IMG/VR virus record: IMGVR_UViG_3300033182_000162
Coordinates: 1 to 44,118 of that record
DNA length: 44,118 nt
Reading direction: 5' to 3' (one strand)
Origin: a virus
Part shown: positions 36,101 to 43,515 of the stretch, piece after piece
Layout of the letters: each line of letters opens with the position of its first letter
Position numbering within the stretch: the first letter of the stretch is position 1
Program-made: the position numbers and the translations under genes
Notes under the pieces: generated by a model
What the model was told of the DNA's origin: nothing
The model's input: only the letters and a program-made list of their open reading frames with translations
The model's database searches: none

Positions 36101-39100
36101 CATTCCTACATGATTAAATGTAAAGGTATCTTCTCTTAAATATGTAGGATTTTGTGTATAATCGTCATCTGTTAACTGTGTCCATTCAACAAAATCACTT
36201 ATCATAGAATCTTCAAGCTGTTTACGTGTTAACTTGGTATTCCTATTTTCACCAGGCATAAAGTTATGTATGTTAAACAGCTCTGGATCATATTCAACTT
36301 TTAAGTTATTGTAGATACGCTTTTCTAGCTCTAATAATAAGTCATCTCTATAATCGCCAAATGCAATAATAATACTTCCATCGTGGCCTTGTATTACTTC
36401 TTGAGATTCTAAATAAGTATCGTCTATAAACTTGCTAGGCTCATATTTCGGATACAAACCTAACTTGGTTGGAGTTGCTGGCACAAAAGATCCGTTAGTA
36501 GTTTCATACTCATAGATATCAATAATATCACCAATCGTTTTTTCTGTAGTGATTATAGCAAACCCTTGATCGTTAAATGTATAATCCTTACCGTATATTA
36601 ACTGGATTTCATTTTGATATATTTCAACTGCTTTATCGCTCGGAGTAGTGATATCAAATATTTCCGACAATGCAAAATACTGTAAGTTTGGATCTTCTAT
36701 TTCAAAAATATTGTGAGTTGCTGCACCATATGGAACCATGTCACTAAAATAAAATGGCATAGTTTTTATCTTATCTTTATTAAGTTCTTTAAAGATAGCG
36801 TCAACGTGAACCTTAACAGAACCACTAAATCCTAGTTTTTCAGATGTTTGTAAAAACTGTCGTTTAAACTTACCGTATTCCTTGCGAGAATACTTTAATG
36901 CTTTAACAAGATTAGCATCTCGATCTACCAAATGATATAATGCTAAGTTAAGAGGTCCGGAGTGTTTAACCACCCTCTTACCATATTTTGATACAGCTCC
37001 TAAATCTCTAAGATTACTTACACCTGGAAATGCTCCATTAAATGTACTAGATTCTTCTATTATGGTTCCTACATGATCGTTTATCTCGCCTAGAGTAAAT
37101 GTCGAAATATCTTCATTCTGCGGATTGCGTTCTAAGTTACTAGGTATTTCATATAGACCATTATTATTCTTATGTGCTGACGATTTTGTCTTTATGAGTA
37201 TAACATCGCCAACTGCTAATCTATTTGTAAAGTTTATAACTGCTCTATTTTGTATGTCTGTTGTAATAGTATATGAATCATTCTCAAACATTAATACATT
37301 GTTTACATAAACTCTTACCCATAGATCATCTAACAAACCGCTATTATCATATACATCAATAGGATAGGATAATAGGCTATTGTCTACCACATATTGTCTT
37401 ATTACCGGTTGTGTGCTTAGTTCGTGAGCTTTTGACCAACCATTTACTACCTGATAATCATCTATACTTGAATATTTTCTCAAATAGCCTGAACCGGTTA
37501 TTTCATCTATAGGATTAGAAGCAAACGGACAATATGTCATTGAATCTGTTAACAAGTTAAAGTTAAAAACAATGTCACCAATGTTTTCTATGCTTCTATA
37601 CTTTAATGGAAACCCTAGCTCATTGTCATTAGCGCCTGAACCTATCTCATAAGAAAAAACTTTCGTGCCAGTAAAAGTTGTTGATTCGTAAACAGTAGCA
37701 TCACTATAACTGTTTCCTTCGCAATCAAATACATCAAACAATGGTGATTGATTAACTGTGGTCTTGTCTTGCGCAGTTATCCAGTTATCACCATTAAACC
37801 AAAGCATCTTACCTTTATAAACATTTCCTTGCTTACAAAGCAAAGTTTCATTTTCTGTAGGTATAGAATCGCTAGTTTCTACAAGAGTTATTTGACGTAT
37901 ATTGTTAAATGTAATAAACTGAACTTCAAATATACGTCCTTTTACTAAAGGATCAGAATCATTTGTAAAAATAATTCTCATACCATTAGTTACATCTATA
38001 CCATCAATATTATAACCAGTTGCGCCTTCAACTATGCTAAATGCATCTGTTGTAAAATCATCTATTAAATCAACATTAGCCTTAATACTCGTACCAAAGT
38101 TATACAGTTTTAAATCAGATTCAAACTCAATAATAGGTCTTGTTGCCCTTGCTGTTTGATCTAGTTCTGATTTAGAACCATTTATTCTTTCTGATTCTTC
38201 AATAACCGATCTATGGAACCAACGATTATACTTAGACCATAAGTTACCGTCTCGGCTCGCACGATTGATAGTAATATAATCTTTGTTTACAGGATACCCT
38301 AATGCCTCACTATAAGGTAATCTGTCAAATCCTTCAGTGTCAAATGCTACTGTAAGATCCTGTGTAAATGAACTTGGAACATTTATTTCTTCTTCTGATA
38401 TTAACCGTATTCCCGTTCCAACTCCTTCAACATACCAAGCACCTTCACTGTACTTACTTGGCGAAGTTTCGCCAGGAAACTCAACCTTCATTCCGTTTGA
38501 TAACGCAAAACCAGATCCGGTAGTATATGTTTTCTTTCCTAATATATCTTTTTCAATATCAATAAATGTTGCTTCTGTTACGTCTTTAACCCTAATAGAC
38601 CCTGAAGCATATATATCAGTACCTGAAGAGTAATAGATTGTATCAGGAGTTGAAAAATCTAACTCTATTTCTACTGTTCCGTTTTCTACACCTTGTTGCG
38701 AAACTTGGGTAGCAAGATTAAACTGAGTATCAAGTTCCCATTTATCACCGTCTGCTTCGAACGTAGGTTGTGAAAGATGAGTACCTACGGCTGTATACAC
38801 CGAACCATTATATAATGCTAGTTCACCAACATCATAATACTTTCCGGCTCTCCATTTAGGTGCTTCAACCTTTCTAGTTCTAAAGTATATAGGATTTCCT
38901 GGAGCATTTATTTCAAACTTATATTTGATTCCTCTATACAATGTTAGTTGTGGATTTTGTGTTAGTCCGTCAGGTGTGAACACATAACCATAGTTGTCAT
39001 TATTATCAACTACCTCAACCGTATATGTGCTTTCTACTTCAACCGTTTCTCCTATAACAGGTACGGTTTGGGGACCGCTAGGAAGCCAATAATATTCACG

Positions 39101-39535
39101 GAAGTTAACAATCTTATCCCAATCAATATGCGGATTCCAAGCATAATATTCTTGTGCATTTAAAATGCTATGATCGTTTATTCCGCCGTCAAAGTTTCTT
39201 ATTTGATTTATGTAATCATTATAGTCTGCATAAAAATCTACATTTCCTAAATCATCTTTAATAACCGCAGCAGGCTCTAACTGATAGTTTTCTCTATCAG
39301 CAGATACATCACCAATATAAGAATCGTTTTGTTGGTATCCTTTAGCATGTTTTCTTCCATAGTATCCGCTTAACTTTTCAGCAGTACCGGGCTGCATTAG
39401 TTGATCTAACGTGCTTGCTAAAAACTTCTTGTTAAACTCAGTTCTAAAATACTTAGGAAGGTGGTAGGCACTATGGCGTCTTTGATCGCCATCGATTGGT
39501 GGCGGATATTCAAACTGATTATTGTTGTAAGCCAT
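24110..39535 (-). CDS. Giant virion structural protein, baseplate or tail associated (5141 aa)
   Basis: One uninterrupted frame of 5141 codons, taking over a third of the window. The N-terminus (HSAYHLPKYFRTEFN, then GYYGRKHAKGY) matches no motif I know. Several repeat types follow. Six W..xxxY..GD(L/I)V.Y...xY.A modules, resembling carbohydrate-binding or chitin-binding motifs, lie near residues 225, 1473, 1730, 2225, 2590 and 2957. FG-GAP-like propeller blades lie at about 2133-2218 and 3040-3290. Two glycine-rich GYL..PTV repeats lie at about 3685-3735 and 4047-4110, and at least six GDG(S/T)T..F-type beta repeats at about 4160-5020. Position after gp6, with a 1-base stop/start overlap, puts it where T4 encodes wedge proteins gp7-gp10, so I infer a baseplate-connected role. 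No enzyme domain is visible. Confidence 0.72.
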   Translation of the reverse strand: MAYNNNQFEYPPPIDGDQRRHSAYHLPKYFRTEFNKKFLASTLDQLMQPGTAEKLSGYYGRKHAKGYQQNDSYIGDVSADRENYQLEPAAVIKDDLGNVDFYADYNDYINQIRNFDGGINDHSILNAQEYYAWNPHIDWDKIVNFREYYWLPSGPQTVPVIGETVEVESTYTVEVVDNNDNYGYVFTPDGLTQNPQLTLYRGIKYKFEINAPGNPIYFRTRKVEAPKWRAGKYYDVGELALYNGSVYTAVGTHLSQPTFEADGDKWELDTQFNLATQVSQQGVENGTVEIELDFSTPDTIYYSSGTDIYASGSIRVKDVTEATFIDIEKDILGKKTYTTGSGFALSNGMKVEFPGETSPSKYSEGAWYVEGVGTGIRLISEEEINVPSSFTQDLTVAFDTEGFDRLPYSEALGYPVNKDYITINRASRDGNLWSKYNRWFHRSVIEESERINGSKSELDQTARATRPIIEFESDLKLYNFGTSIKANVDLIDDFTTDAFSIVEGATGYNIDGIDVTNGMRIIFTNDSDPLVKGRIFEVQFITFNNIRQITLVETSDSIPTENETLLCKQGNVYKGKMLWFNGDNWITAQDKTTVNQSPLFDVFDCEGNSYSDATVYESTTFTGTKVFSYEIGSGANDNELGFPLKYRSIENIGDIVFNFNLLTDSMTYCPFASNPIDEITGSGYLRKYSSIDDYQVVNGWSKAHELSTQPVIRQYVVDNSLLSYPIDVYDNSGLLDDLWVRVYVNNVLMFENDSYTITTDIQNRAVINFTNRLAVGDVILIKTKSSAHKNNNGLYEIPSNLERNPQNEDISTFTLGEINDHVGTIIEESSTFNGAFPGVSNLRDLGAVSKYGKRVVKHSGPLNLALYHLVDRDANLVKALKYSRKEYGKFKRQFLQTSEKLGFSGSVKVHVDAIFKELNKDKIKTMPFYFSDMVPYGAATHNIFEIEDPNLQYFALSEIFDITTPSDKAVEIYQNEIQLIYGKDYTFNDQGFAIITTEKTIGDIIDIYEYETTNGSFVPATPTKLGLYPKYEPSKFIDDTYLESQEVIQGHDGSIIIAFGDYRDDLLLELEKRIYNNLKVEYDPELFNIHNFMPGENRNTKLTRKQLEDSMISDFVEWTQLTDDDYTQNPTYLREDTFTFNHVGMASFSGAQLSGYWRAVYKYAYDTDRPHTHPWEMLGFTIKPTWWDEQYGEAPYTSNNFLMWEDIEAGIIREPGLLPTVNPLYVRENLLDHLPVDEDGNLVSPVLSGYVTEYSTTRLNEDFVYGDYSPVESAWRRGSEYPFALLTSIFLNQPARALATGFDRTRQLRGIVGDVIYGSPNRQVRLSDLKFPNSVDAKIRTYTSGFVNYIYDYLASNVNTTYEDYIENIRSITNQIGFKLAGFTSKDKFKLILDSRTPLNEGNVFVPEENYKIFLNKSVPVQNVYYSGVIIEKKTYGFVVKGYNNDQPYFKYNRPFPLASDPYINVGGVSENFVYWDVNKTYYKGTIVEFENAYYRVTEAHTSSDNFEGTKFVKLPALPLVGGTNAYFRKKFSTKETIVSYGTVLRTTQDVVDFLLGYGNYLEQQGFVFDYYSPTDEFVADWQTSSKEFMFWTTQNWKAESVITLSPVAYQLKFKSDYAMVDDVYDTFYGYRLLKADGKKLSPTYVSLTREEPREFILRTKATEDGIFAARLSLVQKEHVVLLDNTTVFGDIIYDQEPGYRQERIRVLGYRTTDWDGSLNIPGFVFDNAKVTEWKQWTDYAIGDLVKYKEFYYTARNKISGSDTFDATKWSRLNEEPKMGLIPNFEYKVNQFADFYDLDTDNFDVEQQKFAQHLIGYQNRDYLANIINDDVSQYKFYQGMIQDKGTRNALDKLFDVLSSADKDSLDFYEEWAVKQGQYGAADGFEEVEYIIDESKMRLSPQSFELVNSITGNETDLVYRLLPYEAYLAPADYNHAPFPAKTIKTSDTYVKNSGYVNGEDVNFIVANYDAISEIDYETCNIGDLIWVGNDGNEWGVYNHINTDIVIESAVQGTNVIELTASMTVNNIDPDDIIGVYDITDLSNGFYKVTSVSNNIIEIAYTLPGFRDLESLDGRITRLLNVRVNNIKDANTLLQNEFASGHLNRIWIDDTGSNNWKVLEKTNTFNEHQVLTNPDLGTEHNYGAVISTNDKNTVLAIGSPDNGDGKVFIYTRAGNSGSYQLVQEIAAEDGLSDESIAQRFGASVAVSPDGKFLAIGSPNASNVKTLYSGEWEETTDYPQGSIVSYNDSLWEAFVDVEGQENNIRFNSFHSTAQSLVALGLGESDDEQLKGILTGNYPFKGVYTDHILMKAPKDMYEGTKGYDDLSDPGLLNDIILTDWNVNSYANQAYTSTTDVEPFGGNIPELDSSFFTGTLDIKQKIDAILYVEEANTIPLLGQIVEVPGGFGTVAYTFNPSDGSTTTANTTIYVKDVNGTFGTQGSLTTSIGEYVGEYVTYGPTETQTGVTDIYGGYWLIPTPTYFVDNVNYDESRGLVIKDVITNDSGDSTDRSYYNVLDYDTTVTSSYNTRNTQLTVLTYEGIPGLIADTYESRFYVLRVPEQFSNKLDLGFDAPGSSNNPKFNLFYNPLPLYEDAEWQPETEYTEGQILKYVTGIFPSIYWRVKQDHTSEDDFYYPDLTTADPNDYTYNTSYYEALDELPWNDPSELALDISKLNTEHTVYDLWDGYIDIQLTKTYAPTGEYIEPIIGLTVQDVTNFGTAEVTFYQRFDTQNIRIYVKDVSGTWAQGNLFGENREIQFLADGSGDPLYDPAAGYRVFGQIQSRSLGLPGDGTTFPVGNGIGKLVVLDYGSNIPLERPTDAALTDEYYTFLDSEYWVYDTATVLGIERLPSYPAEDNNDWTQVYNIPASSGGTPGGLTNEGLYHIYERRGVGQFIKINSYIVPERLSGNYLGADLKFAKLGDFYRLFVKADNNNGKPGRVYVIKNGIENGYEYFWDLAKDKEYKGEFNASRTYFENDIVYYDNILYQALTNIEPPQGVPSDAVDTDWAIVQGPTAYVNYMPNDLGILVHDSSRADNWDSSNILDQDYLIEFATDFDISADGEVVIATALYSQDKTTKIAVYRNYQGYYEYSQGIESPNDDVNFGRSISISADGKIIAVGSSGDDAGEVDHGAVYVYAQNTDGVFEFTQKLEHADKERAEQFGYKVQFDGNRLAISSKNGDASIETTYDVHSRPLEGYVLDSDSALNDTPTTFDRGFTNFKDFNRDAGTINVYQRLNDSLIFGHILDFDFTDVDDTDNIVRYFGRNMILSNNHIYVGLPRLSYNPSREGTIVDYRLQDKTTIWTTLRETKDTVDVSKIKRVMLYDTKTKELLTYLDYIDILQGKVAGTAEQELSYKTYYDPAVYSAGIGVSVDPTNSWNETHVGKLWWDLTNAKFLDPNQGNVIYGANNWNEIFSNQNSIDVYEWVKSEILPSEWDDLSGTEAGDAQGITGLTKYGDDAYVTKRVYDSASKTFGTYYYFWVKSKTSIPNVENRSISGAQVEKLILDPATEGYKFVSFISPTEFALHNCEDLIRGKDIALSIQYWTIENQEINVHNQYQILTEGLASSKPNIDIERKWFDSLVGYDEQNREVPAPELSAKEKYGSLNRPRQSWFVNRAEALKQVIDRVNGVLINTLLADDKDISPLTQNEEPPLESSNRYDRTVDALIDLQFVGVAKARQAQLTPIVENGKIVRVEIEDSGRGYLTPPTVSILGTGENAVITTEIDNVGSVIAVNVENSGEYYSLNTRLTVRRYTVLVNSDETLNGKWALYERDTTAKEWIRVESQSYDTNLYWEYADWYDTGYSSFTEIDHLIDYAYDLDSVNDSIGDIVKIKTVGTGGWLLLEKVDNQANTDYSVNYKTVGRQDGTIQFKSTLYDTTESLVGFDVTTYDALLFDSVPSVETRIILETLRDNIFVDELEIEYNNLFFASLRYVFAEQSYVDWAFKTSFIKAQHNVGDLKQYVNFQNDNLPSYEDYINEVKPYKSKIREYLSSYEKIENSQSMVSDFDLPPRYVSTYNKILPQTVKVKDNEIVNLGSDIATYPSKHWNDNVGYKVLEINISNPGAKYAGIPVIEISGGGGSGAKARASLGPNGTISNIVVTATGSGYLSAPTVYINGSVLTGGEEATAVATIGQTPVRTMHTVVKFDRVSGVYEFVNLATTETFTTTGNREEFNLEWPMDLRTTRVAVYLDNDQVLGGQYTYENVLDTSKGYDRYKGKIIFDNPPVSGQELRIEYYKDIKMLKAQDRINLAYNPTTEQFGKTLGQLMDGVDYGGVEVRSFEFGGTTGWDSNPWFTQGWDIYDTTFEDEIFRLDESTISIELSKPLELDVEYNIYRVSYDVNGVLVRNERMDDSDWDGSTIGTEDNPSARMLPLTGDGTTTTIFLDEYNIPTTTIDATENSVIVIVRKSTSDGSFLPDPDSYDTLVQGGDLAYSTATGLNAADINIDGDGFVTPTTSKGPEEVVPGQVLDTVDITVYERANGGTSNIHSRNYTGDGSTRTYEIGTIPVKAENLFVKTNGTAATITTEYNIDYDNGTVTFVTAPASGIEISLITLENSAASILDLVTFEGDGATVEFLTNARWEDDADVFVTADGEVIPASLIKSDDTYEYPNNFVIKTATPVKNGARISAVITQGEEQNVQYSQVSIDTIIADGSTTVYNLADSSAIFAQEPIHFYTIVKVNNTILTPGYSQEFTITGSEREYQFDLAQVPVASLNYYDLEVYLNGRKLEYLQEWTFEGAGAFDSSLLPAAQPGSTVILEPGIANNGDELKVFVVTGGEYRFGYLDSANEFISTPSTLYLDSTYNEDDVITVYQFSNHDSQGIERYALEVTEKTELTISSEAYYAFALLERGLVPLRNQLRDDQYVWISLNGELLTPSVDYSLTENRRYVQLVSQPNQGDVIDVLHFSNELLSDKFGWRQFKDMLNRTHYKRLDDVYTLAEDLNWYDKTIEVVDATGLPEPDYDTKSPGIIFLDGERIEFFNRTGNTLNQLRRGTLGTGVKEVYEAGSQFVEQGADTNMPYKDETEVLTITADGTSTTFELPFDESILNKRYGQAKDLIEVFVGGTRLRKDPIEVYNNELAQDSTEGDETHPAEFSISGNILTLVEPPEEHLKISIIRKIGKRWNELGTTLSQADSDISRFLRAKTTDLPR

Positions 39536-42500
39536 TAGTAAGTTAACCCTCCACCAGTTGAGCTAGAATATGAACTACTTTGTACACCTGTATTAGTAGT
39601 AGTTGATTGTGTAACTACAGCACCGGTTGCTTTAAGTCTATTTGCTGTAACTGCATCTATTACTTCAATGTCGTTTACCGTAGCACAACTAATAAACACT
39701 TCATCTGCTTCTGATTTAATTTCATACAAAGAACCAAATGATTGATCTTCTTGCACCGGAACTATAACAAAAGTTACTAAATCAGGAGAAAGTTCATTCA
39801 TTACATAACTTGCTAGTTCTGAAAAATAAAACTTATCACCAAAGTCCCAGTTTTCTAATGCAAAAAATCTGTTTATTGCACTTATAATATTTGATTTAAG
39901 TTGATTATCATTGATAACCAAATCAGTATTTTTAACTATTTTAAATCGTGCTTGCAAATCTGCCTCCGATTTTTCCCCAAACAGTGGTTTATATTTTACT
40001 GGATGATAAATGATTTCATCGCTTAATGATTTTATTTTACTAAGATTCGCAGAATAACTTATAAACAAGTTATCGCTACTAGGTGGTAATGGTTCAGTGC
40101 TTAGTGTTCCATCTAACCATTCCCTATATCTTGTATCATAACTTCTAGTTAATAGATATGTGTCAATGATATTACTCGCGCTAGGATCTATTCTACTATT
40201 TTGATCCGCAGCATGAACATACTGGAACTTCAATCCATCTCGTCCTATTTTTGCTTTATAATCTGTAACTATAGACAAAGTATAGGTAGTTGTATCCAAT
40301 CTTTCAAATATATCTTCATCTATATAATAAAATAACTGTCCATTGCTATATGTACTTAATGGCCCTAGTGAAGATTTTGACTGCAAAATGGTATTGCTAG
40401 TTAAACCTAAATATTCTTTCGTCACGTATACAAAATCATTAACGCCATCAACGGAAACTGTTTTTTCTAAGAATATTAACTTGTCTGTAGGATTTATAGT
40501 TTCGTTTACTATTTCAGCAAAAATATCTGGGTTATCTACAACACCATCATCATCATCGTCGTAAAAACTAACTTGTATTTTTTTAGAATCTACGTATCCT
40601 TCTTGGTCACGATATTCTTCTACTATTTCCCATAAGAAATCATAGTTAAAAGGATTAACTGAATCTGGTTGTTGATTTATACTTAACACTGATATCTTAT
40701 CTTTAACGATTTTACCTGTGCGGTTATTATAAATCTTATCTCCTGAATCATAATAAAAACGTATCTGTTCATCACTTTCAAATATATAACGCATAGCACG
40801 ATATGTTATAGTATACTTTTCTCCGTCTGTCTGGAACAATAATAACCAACTTGCATCAAGTTGTTGATTTGTTAAATCTCCTGTTTTACCAGTTGAAAAC
40901 TCATCTGTTACGTTTAAGTTATTTTCCGTTACCAAACGCCATTCGCCTTGTCCTTGAGCATAACGAAGACCAAATGTCTTATATGCAAAAATTTGATCAG
41001 TAACCTGTGCCTGTACATCTGTTGTTAAAATACTAGGTAATGCTGTTCTAATCTCTACCAGTTTTGCACCAGTAGGTATAACATCATTAAATGTTATAGG
41101 ACCACTGCCGTCTGTTTGAACTTCAGTTCCGTCATCTATAACACTGATAACTTTTACCCAATGATAAGATGATCCTCCTCTATAATCAGGAGAACCTGTT
41201 ACTAACTCGCCACCTAAGAAATGATAACCTTCAGGAGCTTCAAACTTTAATAAAGAGTTTGTTTTAACAAACTTCATATTTGAAGTAGTAAATGATCCTG
41301 TTTTAACAACAACATCATTTGCATTTGTTAGATATCCAGTAGATAAGTTTGTGCTTGTGCTAGATTGATTCCAAACCGCACCCAAGTCTTCTACTAGCAG
41401 TTTAGGAAACTTATCTAAATAATAATTCCTAACTTTAATACTTTCTAAAATAGGTTGAATGGTATTAACTATTGCTCCTTCAACATCTGTTAATGTAGTA
41501 AATGTAAAAGATGTTTTTAAAGACAAATAATCTTTATATACTGCACCATCTGTTCCGAATAAGTTTGTTGTAGAATATTTTCCAGTAGCATCAACTAAAT
41601 CAAAATATCTTGATATTCCACTTGCTGTTCTATTAACAGATTTTGCTTTTACTATTTCTTGGCTAACAGTCAATGGTCCAATCTGATAATCTTCAGCGGT
41701 GACCATTCTGTTTTGTGTATAATAAGTTGCCGGAGCATTTTGCTTGATACTTACAGAACTTTCAGATATTGATCCGTTATCAACTGTATACTGAAGTCCT
41801 AATGTTAACGTAATATTTTCAAGTTTTCCGGAACGAGACACGTAAGGTATTTTAATTGAAATACCTCTTAAATCATCTGGTGCTATTACCATTCTTTGAT
41901 TCTTACTGGTACGATAGTAAACACGGAAGTTTCCTTGGGGTAAGTTACCAAATGTACCGTCACTAAAGATTAAACTTATTCTGTCGTCAACACGAGTTAG
42001 AACAGAATAAATGTTTCTAATACTTTTGCTTAGGCTGTTATAGATAACATTATTACCTTCAACAGATTCAACCTTGGTCCATATAGCTTCTTCATTATCC
42101 AAACTGTCTAACTTATATAACCATACATCGCTATTGTTTACATTTCTAGCATCAACTGCAACTACTTGATTAGTACTAGGATTTGTTATGTTAAATGTGC
42201 CTTGGTCTAGTTTACCCTGGCGGAAATGACAGAAGAATCCTGTGTTAGAACTTGCAGGACCTCTACCATCTTCTCTATAAACAAATGCAAAGTTATTTCC
42301 TGGAAATGGAGGTTCTTCACCTATGCTTTCTGATGTAAGTTCTGTAGACACAACTTCAAACGTTGCGCTTCTTCCGTCTACAGTTTTATTAAAACTGTAT
42401 ACCGGTACTTCTGTATTTGTTGATTGGAATCTATATTGTTCAGTAGGAATTCCATTAATAGTTTCTTTTCTGTTAGGTCTACCTATAGTACCGTTTACTG

Positions 42501-42993
42501 GTAACGCTGAGTTCATTACTCGTATAAACTGTTCATACCAATCTGGGTTACTTGGATCGTTCCAGAGTATTGTTTGGTTTTCTAAGTTAATATTATTTGA
42601 ATCAAACAACTCTTCCGTTGTGCTTACGGATTCTATTTTTAATATACCATTCGCTGCTTGGTTACGCTTTGGGTTATAAGAAAGCAAACGTGCTAGACGT
42701 AGTACATTTTCTCTACGTTCTGCTAACTCTAGATAGTTTTCGCGAGCATTTAGGTCAATACGGAATGCAATGTTTTGACCTAAGAATGAAATCATATCTA
42801 TAAGAGCTAGATATTCTGAACTTTCGATGTAGTCGTTAAAATCCTCTGGATAGTTTTCTCTTAAGTAAGAAATCATCGTACGACGCAGATTGTCAAAATC
42901 ATACGACTTAAACTCAGCATTTCTAAAGGACTGATAAACTCGTTTCCAATCTTCTGCTGCTAATAATCTATTTTGTCTATCCGTTGATGACAT
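39535..42993 (-). CDS. gp6: Baseplate wedge protein gp6-like
   Basis: An 1152-aa protein. The N-terminal 110 residues are the conserved gp6 start: FDNLRRTMISYLRENYPEDFNDYIESS, then FLGQNIAFRIDLNARENYL and ERRENVLRLARLLSY. This is characteristic of gp6 baseplate wedge proteins of marine T4-like phages, which form the ring joining the wedges. The body has beta-rich segments, and the end is Ser/Thr/Gly-rich. At 1152 aa it is much longer than T4 gp6 (660 aa), with the excess in the middle and C-terminal parts. AGAGGAA lies seven bases before the ATG and an AATAAATA motif 21 bases upstream. Its stop overlaps the start of the giant gene, coupling their translation. Confidence 0.86.
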   Translation of the reverse strand: MSSTDRQNRLLAAEDWKRVYQSFRNAEFKSYDFDNLRRTMISYLRENYPEDFNDYIESSEYLALIDMISFLGQNIAFRIDLNARENYLELAERRENVLRLARLLSYNPKRNQAANGILKIESVSTTEELFDSNNINLENQTILWNDPSNPDWYEQFIRVMNSALPVNGTIGRPNRKETINGIPTEQYRFQSTNTEVPVYSFNKTVDGRSATFEVVSTELTSESIGEEPPFPGNNFAFVYREDGRGPASSNTGFFCHFRQGKLDQGTFNITNPSTNQVVAVDARNVNNSDVWLYKLDSLDNEEAIWTKVESVEGNNVIYNSLSKSIRNIYSVLTRVDDRISLIFSDGTFGNLPQGNFRVYYRTSKNQRMVIAPDDLRGISIKIPYVSRSGKLENITLTLGLQYTVDNGSISESSVSIKQNAPATYYTQNRMVTAEDYQIGPLTVSQEIVKAKSVNRTASGISRYFDLVDATGKYSTTNLFGTDGAVYKDYLSLKTSFTFTTLTDVEGAIVNTIQPILESIKVRNYYLDKFPKLLVEDLGAVWNQSSTSTNLSTGYLTNANDVVVKTGSFTTSNMKFVKTNSLLKFEAPEGYHFLGGELVTGSPDYRGGSSYHWVKVISVIDDGTEVQTDGSGPITFNDVIPTGAKLVEIRTALPSILTTDVQAQVTDQIFAYKTFGLRYAQGQGEWRLVTENNLNVTDEFSTGKTGDLTNQQLDASWLLLFQTDGEKYTITYRAMRYIFESDEQIRFYYDSGDKIYNNRTGKIVKDKISVLSINQQPDSVNPFNYDFLWEIVEEYRDQEGYVDSKKIQVSFYDDDDDGVVDNPDIFAEIVNETINPTDKLIFLEKTVSVDGVNDFVYVTKEYLGLTSNTILQSKSSLGPLSTYSNGQLFYYIDEDIFERLDTTTYTLSIVTDYKAKIGRDGLKFQYVHAADQNSRIDPSASNIIDTYLLTRSYDTRYREWLDGTLSTEPLPPSSDNLFISYSANLSKIKSLSDEIIYHPVKYKPLFGEKSEADLQARFKIVKNTDLVINDNQLKSNIISAINRFFALENWDFGDKFYFSELASYVMNELSPDLVTFVIVPVQEDQSFGSLYEIKSEADEVFISCATVNDIEVIDAVTANRLKATGAVVTQSTTTNTGVQSSSYSSSTGGGLTY

Positions 42994-43013
42994 AATGCAT
43001 TCCTCTTATACTA

Positions 43014-43021
43014 TATTTATT
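43014..43021 (-). promoter_or_regulatory. T4-like late promoter (AATAAATA)
   Basis: AATAAATA on the minus strand, 21 bases before the gp6 ATG, in the 54-base gap after gp25. It matches the nATAAATA form and the spacing seen at the other late-gene gaps. Confidence 0.55.
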
Positions 43022-43047
43022 TGTTGTAGTTAAGTGCGTAGTTTATT

Positions 43048-43497
43048 TTATTGCGTTAAAAAGCCTGCATTTTCATCAAACGTCATGCGCATACTTTCTG
43101 AAATGTTGTATGGAAGATATTTAAGATCACACTCTATTTGTATTCCACTTTCGTAAGCACTTACTAAGATATTATTAACTTCTACCCTTGGGTCATAGTT
43201 AATTATTGCAGACACATCAGCAACTATCGTATCTTTTAAACTTTCAGTCAAGGGTTCAAATATTGCGTCCCAGATGATTGTACCAAACTCAGGATTTGAA
43301 AGTTTTTCTCCCTTTCTTATATGGAAATGATTTATAATATCTTGTTTTATTAAAGAAATATCATATAAGTTCCAATCAGTTGCATCAGGATTAACCGTGC
43401 TTATACCTCTGTAAGATTTGCTTTCAGGTACAGATTGCTGTGCTTGGCTGGTAGGTACATTTATTTGCTTATATATATTCTTTTCTAGAGTGCTCAT
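43048..43497 (-). CDS. gp25: Baseplate wedge protein gp25-like
   Basis: A 149-aa protein, close to the 132 aa of T4 gp25. After a short variable N-terminus (1-55) it has the gp25/IraD-like domain: DIINHFHIRKGEKLSNPEFGT, WDAIFEPLTESL and YDPRVEVNNILVSAYE. The RKGE..NPEFGT block is diagnostic. gp25 is part of the conserved baseplate core of contractile machines, including type VI secretion. It lies directly ahead of gp6 in the late module, with a weak AGGT sequence before its ATG. Confidence 0.9.
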   Translation of the reverse strand: MSTLEKNIYKQINVPTSQAQQSVPESKSYRGISTVNPDATDWNLYDISLIKQDIINHFHIRKGEKLSNPEFGTIIWDAIFEPLTESLKDTIVADVSAIINYDPRVEVNNILVSAYESGIQIECDLKYLPYNISESMRMTFDENAGFLTQ

Positions 43498-43515
43498 ATC
43501 GTATTTACCTTACTA

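Noticed and set aside
43502-43509. GGTAAATA before gp25 as a late promoter
   Set aside because: It has a mismatch in the conserved core and lies only 5 bases before the ATG, too close for the spacing seen at the other four motifs.
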